A DNA stretch of 64,000 nucleotides, taken from contig JAGBJJ010000036.1 of assembly GCA_017934525.1 (NCBI GenBank), forward strand, positions 51,836 to 115,835. The letters run 5' to 3'. Below are positions 51,389 to 62,028 of the stretch, piece after piece. Numbering within the stretch: position 1 is the stretch's first letter; each line of letters opens with the position of its first letter. The notes beneath the pieces are model-generated. The model ran no database searches and had not been told where the DNA came from. It was given only the letters and a program-made list of their open reading frames with translations. The stretch is from Prevotella sp. (GTDB lineage: Bacteria; Bacteroidota; Bacteroidia; Bacteroidales; Bacteroidaceae). The translations under genes and the position numbers were made by a program.

Positions 51389-52438
51389 ATGAAACATTTA
51401 AAGTCAATAATTCTCATCTTGGCGGTTGCTTTCCTGCCGCTGCAGCTTCACGCTGAAGAGCAGCAGGGGGGGGAAGAGCTTAACATTCCAGAGATAGTGC
51501 TGGAACACCTCAGTGATGCTTACGAATGGCACATCGCCAGCTACGAAGGACGTCATCTGAGTATTCCTCTGCCTGTCATCATCCGTAGTGAGAATACTGG
51601 CCAGTGGCACTTCTGTACAGCCCATAGCCTGCCCGAAAATTTCTATTTCGATAAGAAGCATCATGGTAAGATTTATGAGCGTATGCCTGATGGCACGTCA
51701 GTGCGTCCCTGGGACTTGAGCATCACCAAGACGGTGGCTCAAATCTGGATTGTGGTTGCACTGCTCATTGTCATCTTCCTCTCATGTGCCCGCTGGTATA
51801 AGAACCGCGATGCCCGCAGCGAAGCGCCGAAAGGTTTTGTGGGGGCTGTCGAGATGATTGTCATGACCATCTACGACGACCTCATCAAATCGTCAATCGG
51901 GGAGAAGCACTACAAGAAATATGCCCCTTATCTGCTTACAGTGTTCTTCTTCATCCTGGGCTGCAACCTCATTGGACTGATTCCTATCTTTCCGGGTGGT
52001 GCCAATGTCACGGGTAATATCAACATCACGTTCTTCCTGGCCTTGTGCACCATGTTGATGATCAACATTTTTGCCAACAAGGAGTACTGGAAGGAGATAT
52101 TCTGGCCTGAGGTGCCTCTTTTCCTCAAGGCTTACCCTGCTCCCATCATGCCGGTCATCGAGCTCTTCGGCGTATTCACGAAGCCGTTTGCCCTGATGAT
52201 CCGTCTTTTTGCCAACATGATGGCCGGCCACGCTGTGATACTCTCGTTCACTTGCGTCATCTTCCTCGGATGGTCAATGGGTGTCGGTTTCGGCTTGGGA
52301 CTCAACACGTTCAGCATCATCATGCTGCTCTTTATGAACTGCCTGGAGTTGCTGGTGGCCTTTGTGCAGGCCTACGTGTTCACCATGCTTAGTGCCGTCT
52401 TCATCGGCCTGGCTCATAAGGAGCACCACGAGGAATAA
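51389..52438 (+). CDS. atpB: F1Fo ATP synthase subunit a
   Basis: A 349-residue membrane subunit with an N-terminal signal-like segment (residues 1-22, ending LHAEE) and a periplasmic extension of about 95 residues before the first stator helix, typical of Bacteroidota. The proton-path arginine is in ALMIRLFANMMAGH (about residue 270), and the last helix pair has NCLELLVAFVQAYVFTML. It forms the two half channels beside the c-ring. Followed by a 70-base A/T-rich gap before atpE. Confidence 0.96.
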   Translation: MKHLKSIILILAVAFLPLQLHAEEQQGGEELNIPEIVLEHLSDAYEWHIASYEGRHLSIPLPVIIRSENTGQWHFCTAHSLPENFYFDKKHHGKIYERMPDGTSVRPWDLSITKTVAQIWIVVALLIVIFLSCARWYKNRDARSEAPKGFVGAVEMIVMTIYDDLIKSSIGEKHYKKYAPYLLTVFFFILGCNLIGLIPIFPGGANVTGNINITFFLALCTMLMINIFANKEYWKEIFWPEVPLFLKAYPAPIMPVIELFGVFTKPFALMIRLFANMMAGHAVILSFTCVIFLGWSMGVGFGLGLNTFSIIMLLFMNCLELLVAFVQAYVFTMLSAVFIGLAHKEHHEE

Positions 52439-52493
52439 AAAACAGGAAATTGATAATTAACAATCAACGTAAACATTAATTATTAACAAATAA

Positions 52494-52751
<258 letters not shown>

Positions 52752-52764
52752 ACATTTTTAGCAA

Positions 52765-53277
52765 ATGGATTTCACTCAATTACCATCAATCCTTACGCCT
52801 GACTTGGGTCTCCTCTTCTGGATGCTCCTGGCGTTCTTGGTGGTCTTTGGTGTTCTTGCTAAGTTTGGCTTCCCTGTCATCACAAAGATGGTTGAGGAGC
52901 GAAAGCAGTTTATTGACGATAGTCTGCGCAAGGCACATGAAGCCTCAGAACGCCTTGAGAATATCAAGCAGGAAGGTGAAGCCATTCTCCAGGAAGCCCG
53001 CGAAAAGCAGGCTCAGATGCTGAAGGAGGCTGCTGAGACGCGTGATACCATCGTAGAGAAAGCTCAGGAGAAAGCCCGCGAGGAGGGTGCTCGCCTGCTC
53101 GGCGAGGCAAAGGCCGAGATAGAGCAGGAGAAGAAGGCTGCCATTGCCGACATCCGCAAGCAGGTGGCTTCGCTGAGTGTAGAGATTGCCGAGAAGGTGC
53201 TGAAGCAGAACCTGAAGAGCGATCAGTCGCAGATGGATCTCATCGACCGGATGCTGGATGAAGTTTCTTCTAAATAA
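52765..53277 (+). CDS. atpF: F1Fo ATP synthase subunit b
   Basis: A 170-residue stator subunit with one N-terminal membrane helix (about 15-33, LLFWMLLAFLVVFGVLAKFG) and a long charged coiled coil (about 40-150) rich in Glu, Ala and Lys. It links the a subunit to delta and alpha as the peripheral stalk; likely a homodimer because no second b-type gene is present. 13 bases after atpE, 12 before atpH. Confidence 0.95.
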   Translation: MDFTQLPSILTPDLGLLFWMLLAFLVVFGVLAKFGFPVITKMVEERKQFIDDSLRKAHEASERLENIKQEGEAILQEAREKQAQMLKEAAETRDTIVEKAQEKAREEGARLLGEAKAEIEQEKKAAIADIRKQVASLSVEIAEKVLKQNLKSDQSQMDLIDRMLDEVSSK

Positions 53278-53289
53278 TCGGAAAAGCGT

Positions 53290-53829
53290 ATGGATATAGG
53301 AGTCATATCGGTTCGTTATGCTCGCGCACTGCTCAAGAGTGCCACTGATGCGAACATCGAGGAGTCAGTGTATCAACAGATGCAGCTCATGGTAAACAGC
53401 TACATCGAGGTGCCGGCACTTCGGCAGACGATAGACAATCCGATGCTCTCGAAAGACAAGAAGCAGGTGCTGCTCGAAACTGCCGTAGGCGGCGAGCAGG
53501 CACTGCCTTTGGTGAAAGACTTCATTGCCATGGTGCTGAAGGAAGACCGAGAGAACATGATACAATTCATGGCAGCTTCGTACGTCACGCTCTATCGCCA
53601 GCAGAAGAACATCATCCGTGGAAAGCTGACCACTGCTGTCGGTGTCTCGCCAGAGATGGAGCAGAAGATGCGGCAGATGGTGGAAAGCAAGACTCAAGGA
53701 ACTGTGGAGTTTGAAACTGAGGTTGATCCCGACATCATCGGAGGTTTCATCCTCGAGTATGACACGTATCGTATGGACGCAAGCGTAAAGGCTAAGCTCA
53801 ACACGATACTCACAGCATTGAAGAGATAA
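53290..53829 (+). CDS. atpH: F1Fo ATP synthase subunit delta
   Basis: A 179-residue stalk subunit. The N-terminal helical domain starts MDIGVISVRYARALLKSA, and the C-terminal part has KLTTAVGVSPEMEQKM and VDPDIIGGFILEYDTYRMD, the standard OSCP/delta end. It joins the top of F1 to the b stalk. A 118-base gap with an imperfect inverted repeat separates it from atpA. Confidence 0.95.
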   Translation: MDIGVISVRYARALLKSATDANIEESVYQQMQLMVNSYIEVPALRQTIDNPMLSKDKKQVLLETAVGGEQALPLVKDFIAMVLKEDRENMIQFMAASYVTLYRQQKNIIRGKLTTAVGVSPEMEQKMRQMVESKTQGTVEFETEVDPDIIGGFILEYDTYRMDASVKAKLNTILTALKR

Positions 53830-53832
53830 ACG

Positions 53833-53922
53833 AATATGTAATGAGTGATTATGATTATCGTCATCTGAGCGAATCCTGCAGCCAACAAGTGCTGGAATAA
53901 TCGTAATTGCTCATTGCAAATT
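53833..53922 (+). repeat. Imperfect inverted repeat between atpH and atpA
   Basis: Left arm 53833-53858 and right arm 53897-53922 are complementary at 21 of 26 positions and enclose 38 bases. In the operon transcript it would form a long A/U-rich stem-loop just before atpA. Mobile-element relic or an RNA stability element. Confidence 0.55.
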
Positions 53923-53947
53923 ACTAAAAGTACAAAAGAAAGTAAAA

Positions 53948-55534
53948 ATGTCAGATAAAATCAAACCAAGCGAAGTCAGCCAGGTGCTGCTTGACCAGCT
54001 GAAAGGCATTTCCAGCGGCGAGCAGTTTGACGAGGTGGGCACAGTGTTGCAGGTGAGCGACGGTGTGGCTCGTATCTATGGCTTGCGTCATGCAGAAGCC
54101 AACGAGCTGCTGGAGTTCGAAAACGGCACCATGGCCATCGTGATGAACCTGGAGGAAGACAACGTGGGCTGCGTGTTGCTGGGTCAGACGTCGGGCATCA
54201 AAGAAGGCATGGTCGTGAAGCGTACACGCCGCATTGCCTCTATCCGCGTGAATGATAACATGCTCGGCCGCGTTATCAACCCGCTGGGTCAGGCTATCGA
54301 CGGCAAAGGCGAGATAGATCTTGCCAACTCGTTTGAGATGCCCCTTGACCGTAAGGCTCCCGGTGTGATCTATCGCCAGCCCGTGAAAGAGCCACTTCAG
54401 ACGGGTCTGAAGGCTGTCGACTCGATGATTCCTATCGGTCGCGGCCAGCGTGAGCTGATCATTGGTGACCGTCAGACGGGTAAGACAGCTATTGCCGTCG
54501 ACACTATCATCAATCAGAAAAGTTTCTATGAGGCAGGAAAGCCTGTCTATTGTATTTATGTTGCCATAGGCCAGAAGGCCAGCACGGTGGCAGCTTTGGT
54601 GCAGACACTGAAGGAGCACGGCGCCATGCCTTATACCATCATTGTGGCTGCTACGGCTGCCGACCCCGCTGCTATGCAGTACTACGCGCCTTTTGCCGGT
54701 GCCGCCATTGGTGAGTATTTCCGCGACCGCGGTCTGCCTGCCCTGGTGGTTTACGATGACCTGTCGAAGCAGGCTGTGGCTTATCGTGAGGTGTCGCTGA
54801 TTCTGCGTCGTCCTTCCGGACGTGAGGCCTATCCTGGTGACGTGTTCTATTTGCATAGCCGTCTTCTTGAGCGTGCAGCCAAGATGAACGAGCAGCAGGA
54901 AGTGGCCGAGCAGATGAACGACCTTCCCGAGTGTATGAAGGGGCATGTGCGCGGCGGTGGCTCGCTCACCGCTCTGCCCATCATCGAGACTCAGGCAGGC
55001 GACGTGTCGGCCTATATACCTACGAACGTTATCTCTATCACCGACGGACAGATATTCCTTGAGAGCGACCTCTTTAATCAGGGTTTCCGTCCTGCCATCA
55101 ACGTGGGTATCTCAGTGTCGCGTGTGGGTGGTTCGGCACAGATCAAGTCAATGAAGAAGGTAGCTGGTACGCTCAAGATTGACCAGGCCCAGTATCGTGA
55201 GCTTGAGGCTTTCTCGAAGTTCTCAAGTGATATGGACGCCGTGACGGCCATGACGCTCGACCGCGGACGAAAGAACAACCAGCTGCTCATACAGCCGCAG
55301 TATAGTCCTATGCCTGTGGGTGAGCAGGTCGCAATTCTTTACTGCGGAGTGCACGGCTTGATGCGCGATGTGCCCCTCGATAAGGTGCGCCAGTGTCAGA
55401 ACCAGTTTCTCGATAAGCTGCGCTCATCGCATCCTGAAGTGATTCAGACTTTGGGCAGCGGCAAAATCGACGACGACACCACCAAGGTGGTAGAGACCGT
55501 CATGGCCGACATTTCTGCAACATTTAAAGCCTAA
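53948..55534 (+). CDS. atpA: F1Fo ATP synthase subunit alpha
   Basis: A 528-residue regulatory F1 subunit. Walker A is [15 protein letters not shown] (about 175-189), Walker [12 protein letters not shown], and the arginine finger is in [14 protein letters not shown]. It alternates with beta in the F1 hexamer and binds nucleotide non-catalytically. Six bases before atpG. Confidence 0.98.
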   Translation: MSDKIKPSEVSQVLLDQLKGISSGEQFDEVGTVLQVSDGVARIYGLRHAEANELLEFENGTMAIVMNLEEDNVGCVLLGQTSGIKEGMVVKRTRRIASIRVNDNMLGRVINPLGQAIDGKGEIDLANSFEMPLDRKAPGVIYRQPVKEPLQTGLKAVDSMIPIGRGQRELIIGDRQTGKTAIAVDTIINQKSFYEAGKPVYCIYVAIGQKASTVAALVQTLKEHGAMPYTIIVAATAADPAAMQYYAPFAGAAIGEYFRDRGLPALVVYDDLSKQAVAYREVSLILRRPSGREAYPGDVFYLHSRLLERAAKMNEQQEVAEQMNDLPECMKGHVRGGGSLTALPIIETQAGDVSAYIPTNVISITDGQIFLESDLFNQGFRPAINVGISVSRVGGSAQIKSMKKVAGTLKIDQAQYRELEAFSKFSSDMDAVTAMTLDRGRKNNQLLIQPQYSPMPVGEQVAILYCGVHGLMRDVPLDKVRQCQNQFLDKLRSSHPEVIQTLGSGKIDDDTTKVVETVMADISATFKA

Positions 55535-55540
55535 CAGCCT

Positions 55541-56512
55541 ATGCCGTCACTGAAAGAGATTAAAGGCCGCATTGCCTCGGTCAACAGCACGCGCAAAATA
55601 ACGTCAGCCATGAAGATGGTGGCCAGCTCAAAACTGCACCATGCTCAGGTGGCGATACAGAACATGCTGCCTTACGAGACAATGCTGGAACACATCCTCA
55701 AGTCGTTTCTGGCGGCCGAAGCCGAGGCCCAAACAATATACGATCAGGAGCGTCCGGTGAAGCGTGTCGCCCTGGTTGTTTATTCCTCAAACTCTTCGCT
55801 CTGCGGCGGTTTCAATGCCAACGTCATCAAACTGATGATGAATGCCGTGAAAGAACTGTCGGAAGAGTTGGGAGCAGAGAATGTCGAGGTCTATCCCATT
55901 GGCCGCAAGGTGGCTGAGAAGGCTCGCAAACTGGGCTATAATGTTAAAGGTGAACGTAACGAGTTGGTTGACCATCCCAACGTCAAGGACTGCATTGACT
56001 TGTCGGTTGAGCTTGGCAAGCGTTTTGCAGAAGGTGAGATTGACAAGGTAGAGCTGATTTACCATCACTTCAAGAGTGCTGGCTCTCAGATTCTGACGAG
56101 CAAGACTTTCTTGCCTATCGACGTCGAGAGTGAGTTGGAGCGTGACCATGAACGCGACCTCACATCGAATGTCGTGACAAAGAAGGCTCAGGACTATCTG
56201 AAGAAGAAAGGCAGACAGAAAGCAAAGGCTAACCAGGAAGATGTGAAGCCCTTGAACGACAATTTCATCGTGGAGCCCGACATGGACACCGTGTTGTCGC
56301 AGCTCATTCCGAAGCTGGCTCATCTGATGCTCTACACCGCTCTACTTGACAGTGTGGCCTCTGAGCATGCTGCCCGTATGGTAGCTATGCAGACGGCTAC
56401 CGACAATGCCGATGAACTGCTCCGTCAGCTGAATCTTCAGTACAACAAGAGTCGTCAGCAGGCTATTACCAGTGAGCTTCTTGATATTGTGGGAGGTTCC
56501 GTCAACAACTGA
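55541..56512 (+). CDS. atpG: F1Fo ATP synthase subunit gamma
   Basis: A 323-residue rotor subunit. Ends are conserved: N-terminal IKGRIASVNSTRKITSAMKM and C-terminal RMVAMQTATDNADELLRQLN. At about 200-250 it carries an extra charged stretch (KAQDYLKKKGRQKAKANQED), longer than in E. coli gamma (287 residues), as in other Bacteroidota. It transmits rotation from the c-ring to F1. Last gene of the operon; terminator 18 bases later. Confidence 0.96.
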   Translation: MPSLKEIKGRIASVNSTRKITSAMKMVASSKLHHAQVAIQNMLPYETMLEHILKSFLAAEAEAQTIYDQERPVKRVALVVYSSNSSLCGGFNANVIKLMMNAVKELSEELGAENVEVYPIGRKVAEKARKLGYNVKGERNELVDHPNVKDCIDLSVELGKRFAEGEIDKVELIYHHFKSAGSQILTSKTFLPIDVESELERDHERDLTSNVVTKKAQDYLKKKGRQKAKANQEDVKPLNDNFIVEPDMDTVLSQLIPKLAHLMLYTALLDSVASEHAARMVAMQTATDNADELLRQLNLQYNKSRQQAITSELLDIVGGSVNN

Positions 56513-56530
56513 TATTGAACTGTGTCTTAA

Positions 56531-56572
56531 AACGAGTAGGAGGAAAATGAAGTCGTTTTCCTCCTACTCGTT
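56531..56572. terminator. Bidirectional terminator of the atp operon and of fcl
   Basis: A perfect 17-bp stem (56531-56547 / 56556-56572, with GAGTAGGAGGAAAA) and an 8-base loop, flanked by T-runs on both strands. It lies between convergent atpG and fcl. Confidence 0.9.
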
Positions 56573-56598
56573 TTTATGATTATGAATGATGCGATACG

Positions 56599-57771
56599 CT
56601 AAATACTGATGCTGTCTTGGTACCATTGGAACAGACGTCTCACTCCGTCGGGCACATCTACCTGATGCTTCCATCCCAAACGATGAAGTTTGTCTACATT
56701 GGTTAGTTTTCTCATTGTGCCGTCGGGTTTTGAAGAGTCGAAGACGACAGTACCAGTGAAGCCGGTCACATCGGCAATGATGTCTGACAGCTGGCGAATG
56801 GTAATCTCCTTGCCCGTTCCGATGTTGATATGACAGTTGCGTATCTCGCCGAGCTGTGGCAGCGCCCCGCCTCGGCCTGCGGTGTGGTCGCGGTCGACGG
56901 CTCCGTCGACGGCTGCTCCGTAGTGGACGCTGGAATAGCGCTCGATGCCGATAATGTCGCTGAAGTCAACGTTGAGGAGGATGTGGACAGAGGCGTCGGC
57001 CATGTCCTCGCTCCAGAGGAACTCGCGCAGCGGGGTGCCCGTGCCCCAGAGGCTGACGCGGTTGTCGCTGATGCCGTAGTGTGCCAGGACGTTGAGGATG
57101 TCGTTGCGGTCCGACTGGCCGTCGATGCCCTCGACAGGCCGTTGGTCCATGTCGCGACGGATGGTGGTCCAGTCGCCGTCGTGGATGAGCTTGGCAAGGT
57201 AGATCTTGCGTATCATGGCGGGCATGACATGGCTGTTCTCGAGGTGGAAGTTGTCATTGGGGCCATAGAGGTTGGTGGGCATGACGGCGATGTAGTTGGT
57301 GCCGTACTGCAGGTTGTAGCTCTCGCACATCTTCAGGCCTGCGATCTTGGCGATGGCATACTCCTCGTTGGTGTATTCCAGTGGCGACGTCAGCAGACAG
57401 TCCTCTGTCATGGGCTGCGGCGCGTTCTTGGGATAGATACACGTGGAGCCGAGGAAGAGGAGCTTCTTGACGCCATGGCGATAGGCCTCGCCGATGACGT
57501 TGCACTGGATGAGCATGTTCTGCATGATGAAGTCGGCCCGGTAGAGGGAGTTGGCCATGATGCCACCGACGAAGGCAGCGGCGAGAACGACGGCGTCGGG
57601 GCGCTCGCGGTCGAAGAAGTCCCTGACGGCCTGCTGGTCGGTGAGGTCGAGCTCGCGGTGGGTGCGGCCGATGAGGTTGACGTAGCCTCTTTGGAGCAGG
57701 TTGTTCCAGATGGCGGAACCTACGAGCCCGCGGTGGCCTGCGACGTAAATCTTACTATCCTTACTGAGCAT
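56599..57771 (-). CDS. fcl: GDP-L-fucose synthase
   Basis: A 390-residue NADPH-dependent epimerase/reductase of the extended SDR family. The Rossmann motif is [14 protein letters not shown] (about 8-21), and the catalytic Tyr-x3-Lys is [10 protein letters not shown] (about 142). It turns GDP-4-keto-6-deoxymannose into GDP-L-fucose. Longer than E. coli Fcl (321) because of an insertion at about 215-330 ([18 protein letters not shown] and [14 protein letters not shown]), common in Bacteroidota. Its start lies 11 bases inside the end of gmd. From about 56,830 upstream, GC content and third-position G/C are much higher than in the last 75 codons. Confidence 0.94.
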   Translation of the reverse strand: MLSKDSKIYVAGHRGLVGSAIWNNLLQRGYVNLIGRTHRELDLTDQQAVRDFFDRERPDAVVLAAAFVGGIMANSLYRADFIMQNMLIQCNVIGEAYRHGVKKLLFLGSTCIYPKNAPQPMTEDCLLTSPLEYTNEEYAIAKIAGLKMCESYNLQYGTNYIAVMPTNLYGPNDNFHLENSHVMPAMIRKIYLAKLIHDGDWTTIRRDMDQRPVEGIDGQSDRNDILNVLAHYGISDNRVSLWGTGTPLREFLWSEDMADASVHILLNVDFSDIIGIERYSSVHYGAAVDGAVDRDHTAGRGGALPQLGEIRNCHINIGTGKEITIRQLSDIIADVTGFTGTVVFDSSKPDGTMRKLTNVDKLHRLGWKHQVDVPDGVRRLFQWYQDSISI

Positions 57772-58885
57772 CGTCGAGTTGTGCTTTGATGAACATTCGT
57801 TTGACCTTCTTCATGTCGTGCTCGACCATGATGCGCACCAAGTCGTCGAACGACGTCTTGCGGGGGTTCCACCCCAGCTTTTCTTTGGCCTTGGCGGGAT
57901 TGCCAAGCAGCTGCTCCACCTCGGCGGGGCGGAAGTACTTGGGGTCGACCTCGACGAGGACTTGGCCTTCGAAGAGCCCGGAGAGTCTGGTGTCTAATGT
58001 CTTTGCGCAGATACCCTTCTCATTCACCCCTTCGCCTTCCCAGCGGAGTTCGATGCCCACATGGCGGAAGGCGAGGGTGCAGAACTCGCGGACGGAGTGG
58101 TATTCGCCTGTGGCGATGACGAAGTCGTCGGGCTGTGGCTGCTGGAGGATGAGCCACATGCACTCGACGTAGTCCTTGGCATAGCCCCAGTCGCGCAGGG
58201 CATTGAGGTTGCCCAGGTAGAGCTTGTCCTGATGGCTCTGGGCGATGCGTGCTGCGGCGAGGGTGATCTTGCGGGAGACGAAGGTCTCGCCGCGGCGCTC
58301 GCTCTCGTGGTTGAAGAGGATGCCATTGCAGCAGAACATGTCGTATGACTCGCGGTAGTTTTTCATAATCCAGTAGCCATAAAGCTTGGCCACGCCATAA
58401 GGCGAACGTGGATAGAAAGGTGTCTTTTCTGTTTGTGGCACCTCCTGCACCAGACCGAAAAGCTCGGAAGTGCTGGCTTGGTAAATTCTGCATTCTTTCT
58501 CGAGCCGGCATATACGCACGGCTTCAAGTAAACGGAGCACGCCCACCGCGTCGGTCTCGGCCGTATATTCGGGCACGTCGAAGCTTACCTTCACATGGCT
58601 TTGCGCCGCAAGGTTGTAGATTTCCGTGGGCCTCACTTCGCCGATGATGCGGATGAGTGAAGAAGAGTCGGTCATGTCTGACCAATGAAGCTCCACGAGA
58701 CGCTTCTTTTTCATGTCGCGCACCCACTCGTCGAGGTAAAGATGTTCTATGCGTCCGGTGTTGAACGATGACGAACGGCGCATCAGTCCATGCACCTCGT
58801 AACCTTTGTCGATGAGGAATTCCGCCAGATAAGAACCATCCTGCCCGGTAATGCCAGTGATGAGTGCTACCTTTCTTTTATCCAT
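57761..58885 (-). CDS. gmd: GDP-mannose 4,6-dehydratase
   Basis: A 374-residue extended SDR. The NADP motif is [18 protein letters not shown] (about 6-23). The catalytic residues lie in STSELFG (about 135) and the Tyr-x3-Lys pair [15 protein letters not shown] (about 160). It converts GDP-D-mannose to GDP-4-keto-6-deoxy-D-mannose. The ATG at 58883-58885 ([11 protein letters not shown]) is right; the longer reading enters manC. It overlaps fcl by 11 bases, and manC ends 13 bases upstream. The 3' two thirds of the gene belong to the high-GC block that continues into fcl, while the 5' third does not. Confidence 0.96.
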   Translation of the reverse strand: MDKRKVALITGITGQDGSYLAEFLIDKGYEVHGLMRRSSSFNTGRIEHLYLDEWVRDMKKKRLVELHWSDMTDSSSLIRIIGEVRPTEIYNLAAQSHVKVSFDVPEYTAETDAVGVLRLLEAVRICRLEKECRIYQASTSELFGLVQEVPQTEKTPFYPRSPYGVAKLYGYWIMKNYRESYDMFCCNGILFNHESERRGETFVSRKITLAAARIAQSHQDKLYLGNLNALRDWGYAKDYVECMWLILQQPQPDDFVIATGEYHSVREFCTLAFRHVGIELRWEGEGVNEKGICAKTLDTRLSGLFEGQVLVEVDPKYFRPAEVEQLLGNPAKAKEKLGWNPRKTSFDDLVRIMVEHDMKKVKRMFIKAQLDDAQ

Positions 58886-58898
58886 AATGCTTGTAATA

Positions 58899-59963
58899 TT
58901 AGTTTTCACCTGAAAATTGCTTGATGCGCTGTTCTTCCGACAGCTTGCAAATGAGCAGCGTGTCGTCATTCTCTGCTACCACATAGCCGTCAAGTCCTTG
59001 TACGACGACCTTCTTTTCCTGAGTGGCATGTATGATGCAGTTGCGGGTTTCAAACACAGAGATGTTGCTGCCGATGCAGGCATTACCGTTGAGATCGTGC
59101 TTCGACTGCTCTTGCAGCGCGCCCCAGGTGCCAAGATCGCTCCACCCGAAGTCGGCCGGACAAACAAATATCTCTTCGGCCTTCTCCATGATGGCATAGT
59201 CAACAGAGATGTTTTCGCACATGGGGAAACGCTCGTTGATTGCGGTCTGCTCCATGTCGGTACCTAAGGTGTGTTGCAGAGAATCGAAAATCTTAGTCAT
59301 CTTAGGCTGATAGATACGAAAAGCATTGACGATGGTTGAGACATTCCATATGAAAATGCCGGCATTCCAGAAGTAGTTGTTTTTCTGTATATATTGTTTT
59401 GCAGTATCCAAGTCAGGTTTCTCCCTAAATGAATCGACGCGGTAAATGCTCTTGTTACGCAGTGAAGTGGCAGAGAGGTCGGCCTGAATATAGCCATAGC
59501 CCGTCTCCGGTCTTGTAGGCTTCATGCCCAGGGTGACGATAGCGTCGCTGTCATAAGTAAATGACATACAGCTGCTGATGACACGCTGAAACTCCTGCAC
59601 GTTGATTACAATGTGGTCAGAAGGAGTGACAACGATGTTTGCCTTGGGGTCTTGGGCTTTAATGCGCCACGACACATAGGCTATGCATGGTGCAGTGTTT
59701 CTTCTGCACGGCTCACAGAGAATGTTGCCGATGGGCACCTCTGGCAGTTGTTGGTGCACAAGATTGACATATTTCTGGTTGGTAACAACCCAAATGTGCT
59801 CTTTGTCAATCAGACTTCCAAAGCGGTCGACGGTGAGCTGAAGTAGGGTGCGCCCTACGCCAAGCACATCGATAAACTGTTTAGGACGCTCGGCAGTGCT
59901 CATAGGCCAGAAACGACTGCCTACTCCTCCGGCCATAATGACGAGATGATTGTTAGTTTTCAT
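58899..59963 (-). CDS. manC: Mannose-1-phosphate guanylyltransferase
   Basis: A 354-residue GDP-mannose pyrophosphorylase. The nucleotidyltransferase signature is [19 protein letters not shown] (about 13-31), with VTPSDHIV at about 113, ETGYGYIQ at about 152 and [18 protein letters not shown] at about 265. It joins mannose-1-phosphate and GTP to give GDP-mannose, feeding gmd and fcl. Single-domain form without the phosphomannose isomerase domain of long ManC proteins. Ordinary GC content, unlike the gmd/fcl junction. Starts 5 bases after the dedA stop. Confidence 0.93.
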   Translation of the reverse strand: MKTNNHLVIMAGGVGSRFWPMSTAERPKQFIDVLGVGRTLLQLTVDRFGSLIDKEHIWVVTNQKYVNLVHQQLPEVPIGNILCEPCRRNTAPCIAYVSWRIKAQDPKANIVVTPSDHIVINVQEFQRVISSCMSFTYDSDAIVTLGMKPTRPETGYGYIQADLSATSLRNKSIYRVDSFREKPDLDTAKQYIQKNNYFWNAGIFIWNVSTIVNAFRIYQPKMTKIFDSLQHTLGTDMEQTAINERFPMCENISVDYAIMEKAEEIFVCPADFGWSDLGTWGALQEQSKHDLNGNACIGSNISVFETRNCIIHATQEKKVVVQGLDGYVVAENDDTLLICKLSEEQRIKQFSGEN

Positions 59964-59968
59964 ATGTA

Positions 59969-60589
59969 TCAGTTCTTTGATGGTTTTTTCTTAAATATCA
60001 CATATAGCACACCAACCAATACAATGGCGATGATGGTAATGACAATATAGTGGTTGTATTGTTTTATCGTGTTGCCAAGCTGGTCTTCAGGCACAATGCT
60101 GTGCAGATACCATCCGAGCAGTGCAAGCACCACATGCCAGCAGCCGGCACCAATGGTGGTGTAGAGCAGAAATTTCCAGTAGTTCATTCGCGCCAGTCCT
60201 GCAGGTATCGAAATGAGGTGTCTGACACCAGGAATGAGCCTGCCCGTAAGCGTAGCCACCACGCCATGATTGTCGAAGTAACGCTCGCTGTGTTTTACTT
60301 TTTCAACGTTGAGCAGACACATCCTACCGAGTCGGCTCTTGGCAAAGCGATATATCACGGGCCGACCGACATAGAGGGCCACAAAATAGTTGATTGAAGC
60401 ACCTATATCGGCACCTATTGTGGCAAAGAGCACAATTAAGAACACGTTGAGGTTGCCGGATGCAGCATGATAGGCGGCAGGAGCGACTACGAGTTCTGAA
60501 GGAACTGGCACTACCGTGCTTTCCAGCAGCATGAGCAGCAGTATGGTGCCATAGTTGAGATTATTGAGTAGCGATGATATAATATTCAT
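59969..60589 (-). CDS. DedA-family membrane protein
   Basis: A 206-residue polytopic protein with about five hydrophobic helices. The DedA motif GRLIPGVRHLISIPAGLARM (about 114-133), including the membrane-embedded arginines, and the early SELVVAPAAYHAASG segment are clear. DedA proteins are thought to be proton-driven lipid flippases, recycling undecaprenyl phosphate or phosphatidylethanolamine. The position between a TPR protein and the GDP-fucose genes suits a surface-glycan or envelope function. Its ATG overlaps the TPR stop by 4 bases. Confidence 0.9.
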   Translation of the reverse strand: MNIISSLLNNLNYGTILLLMLLESTVVPVPSELVVAPAAYHAASGNLNVFLIVLFATIGADIGASINYFVALYVGRPVIYRFAKSRLGRMCLLNVEKVKHSERYFDNHGVVATLTGRLIPGVRHLISIPAGLARMNYWKFLLYTTIGAGCWHVVLALLGWYLHSIVPEDQLGNTIKQYNHYIVITIIAIVLVGVLYVIFKKKPSKN

Positions 60590-62010
60590 TTCTTCATTCT
60601 TTCTTTTATGTAATTATAATAGTCCTGAGGCTCCACATTGTCAGGAAAGAGATGAGCAAGCACAAGCTTACACTCTTTTGGGTTAAGCTTGCAGGCTTGC
60701 TTCAGGTAATATAAGAACTCGTCGTATTTCTTCAGATCATAGCAGCAGAGCGCCATATAGGCATAGCCGTCGGTATGGCCTTCTGGCACAACACGAAAAT
60801 ATTTCTTAAAGAGAGCATATGATGCCTCTACATATTTGTTGTCGTAAAGCGAGACAATAATTCGCAAGAGAGTGAGGTTAGGATTGTCGCTTTCAATGAC
60901 AGCCTTGCGGAAGCAGGCTTCGGCCTGCCTTATCTTTCCGGCCGTGAGCATCACATGCCCTTTGATGACAAGAGCCTGAATGTGGTCGCAGTCAAGTTGT
61001 TCTGTTCTGTCAATCCACTCCAACGCCTTGTCGTAGTTGCCCAACTCGCTGTTGGCAAACGCCAGTTCCTGATAGATGTCGGGCAGATAGGGTGAGTCTT
61101 CGGGGGCAGCCTCTATCGCCTTCTGCAAGATGTCGACTGCTTCATGGTGCCGCTCTAAATTTACAAGACAGGTGCCTTGGTGAAGCAGCGAGAACTCGTC
61201 ATCGGGCGTGATGGCTGAGTAGCGGCGAAAGTACTCAAGTGCCTGCTCGTAATTGTCGAGCCGATAAAGCGCATTAGCCTTCGAGATAAGGCCTTCCGGG
61301 TCTTTGGGATCAATGGCAATGGCATACTCGCTCGACTGCACCGACTGTGAGTACTCCTCGTTCATGAACTGAGCCGAAGCAAGTGCGTTCCAATAACGCT
61401 TTGAGAACGGGTTGACATCGATGAGTTCATTGAATATTCGCTCGCTGTCTTTGTATTTGCCTACTCCAAACAAGGCACGGGCCATCAGTTCCTTATAGTC
61501 GGCCGTGTCTTCCTGTTTTGCCATCTTCATCCATCGCATGGCAATGTCGGCATAGTTGAAGTCCTGATAAATGCCGGCTACATCTATGATGAAGTCTTGC
61601 AGCTCATCATCTTGATATAGTACCATGCTGCTGGTGAACAGGTCTTCCGCCTGGTCAACTAATCCTTTGGCCAGCAGTATTTCTCCCTTGTCATAGATAA
61701 ATTCGGGCGACTGTTTGTCAACAATCTGTTCTAAGAGCTGCTCAGCTTCACCAATGTCGCCGTTGTAGAGAGCCTCATGTATCTTGTAGGTCAATGGCGC
61801 CAGCGAGCCGGGGGCCAGTTCAAGCGCCAAGGCAATAGCTTTGTCGGCACTATCCTGTTGGCCTGTCATCTGGTAGTAATCGGCTATGTCAGCAAGCTCC
61901 TCGCTGTCCATGAAGACGGGCTCGCCAGCTGCGAGCGCGTCTTCATATTTACCGAGGAGCTGCTGAAACTCTTTACTGTCAAAATATTCTTCACCGGTAT
62001 GCTGATACAT
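60586..62010 (-). CDS. Tetratricopeptide repeat protein
   Basis: A 474-residue, all-helical protein made of about ten TPR units; clear ones include PFSKRYWNALASAQFMNEEY, DPEGLISKANALYRLDNYEQ and ALEYFRRYSAITPDDEFSLL. No signal peptide or membrane helix is evident, so it is probably cytoplasmic. TPRs mediate protein contacts; the partner is unknown. The first 60 residues are acidic. It starts 18 bases after glnS and overlaps dedA. Confidence 0.88.
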   Translation of the reverse strand: MYQHTGEEYFDSKEFQQLLGKYEDALAAGEPVFMDSEELADIADYYQMTGQQDSADKAIALALELAPGSLAPLTYKIHEALYNGDIGEAEQLLEQIVDKQSPEFIYDKGEILLAKGLVDQAEDLFTSSMVLYQDDELQDFIIDVAGIYQDFNYADIAMRWMKMAKQEDTADYKELMARALFGVGKYKDSERIFNELIDVNPFSKRYWNALASAQFMNEEYSQSVQSSEYAIAIDPKDPEGLISKANALYRLDNYEQALEYFRRYSAITPDDEFSLLHQGTCLVNLERHHEAVDILQKAIEAAPEDSPYLPDIYQELAFANSELGNYDKALEWIDRTEQLDCDHIQALVIKGHVMLTAGKIRQAEACFRKAVIESDNPNLTLLRIIVSLYDNKYVEASYALFKKYFRVVPEGHTDGYAYMALCCYDLKKYDEFLYYLKQACKLNPKECKLVLAHLFPDNVEPQDYYNYIKERMKK

Positions 62011-62028
62011 ATCTGCGTGGGGCTGTGC

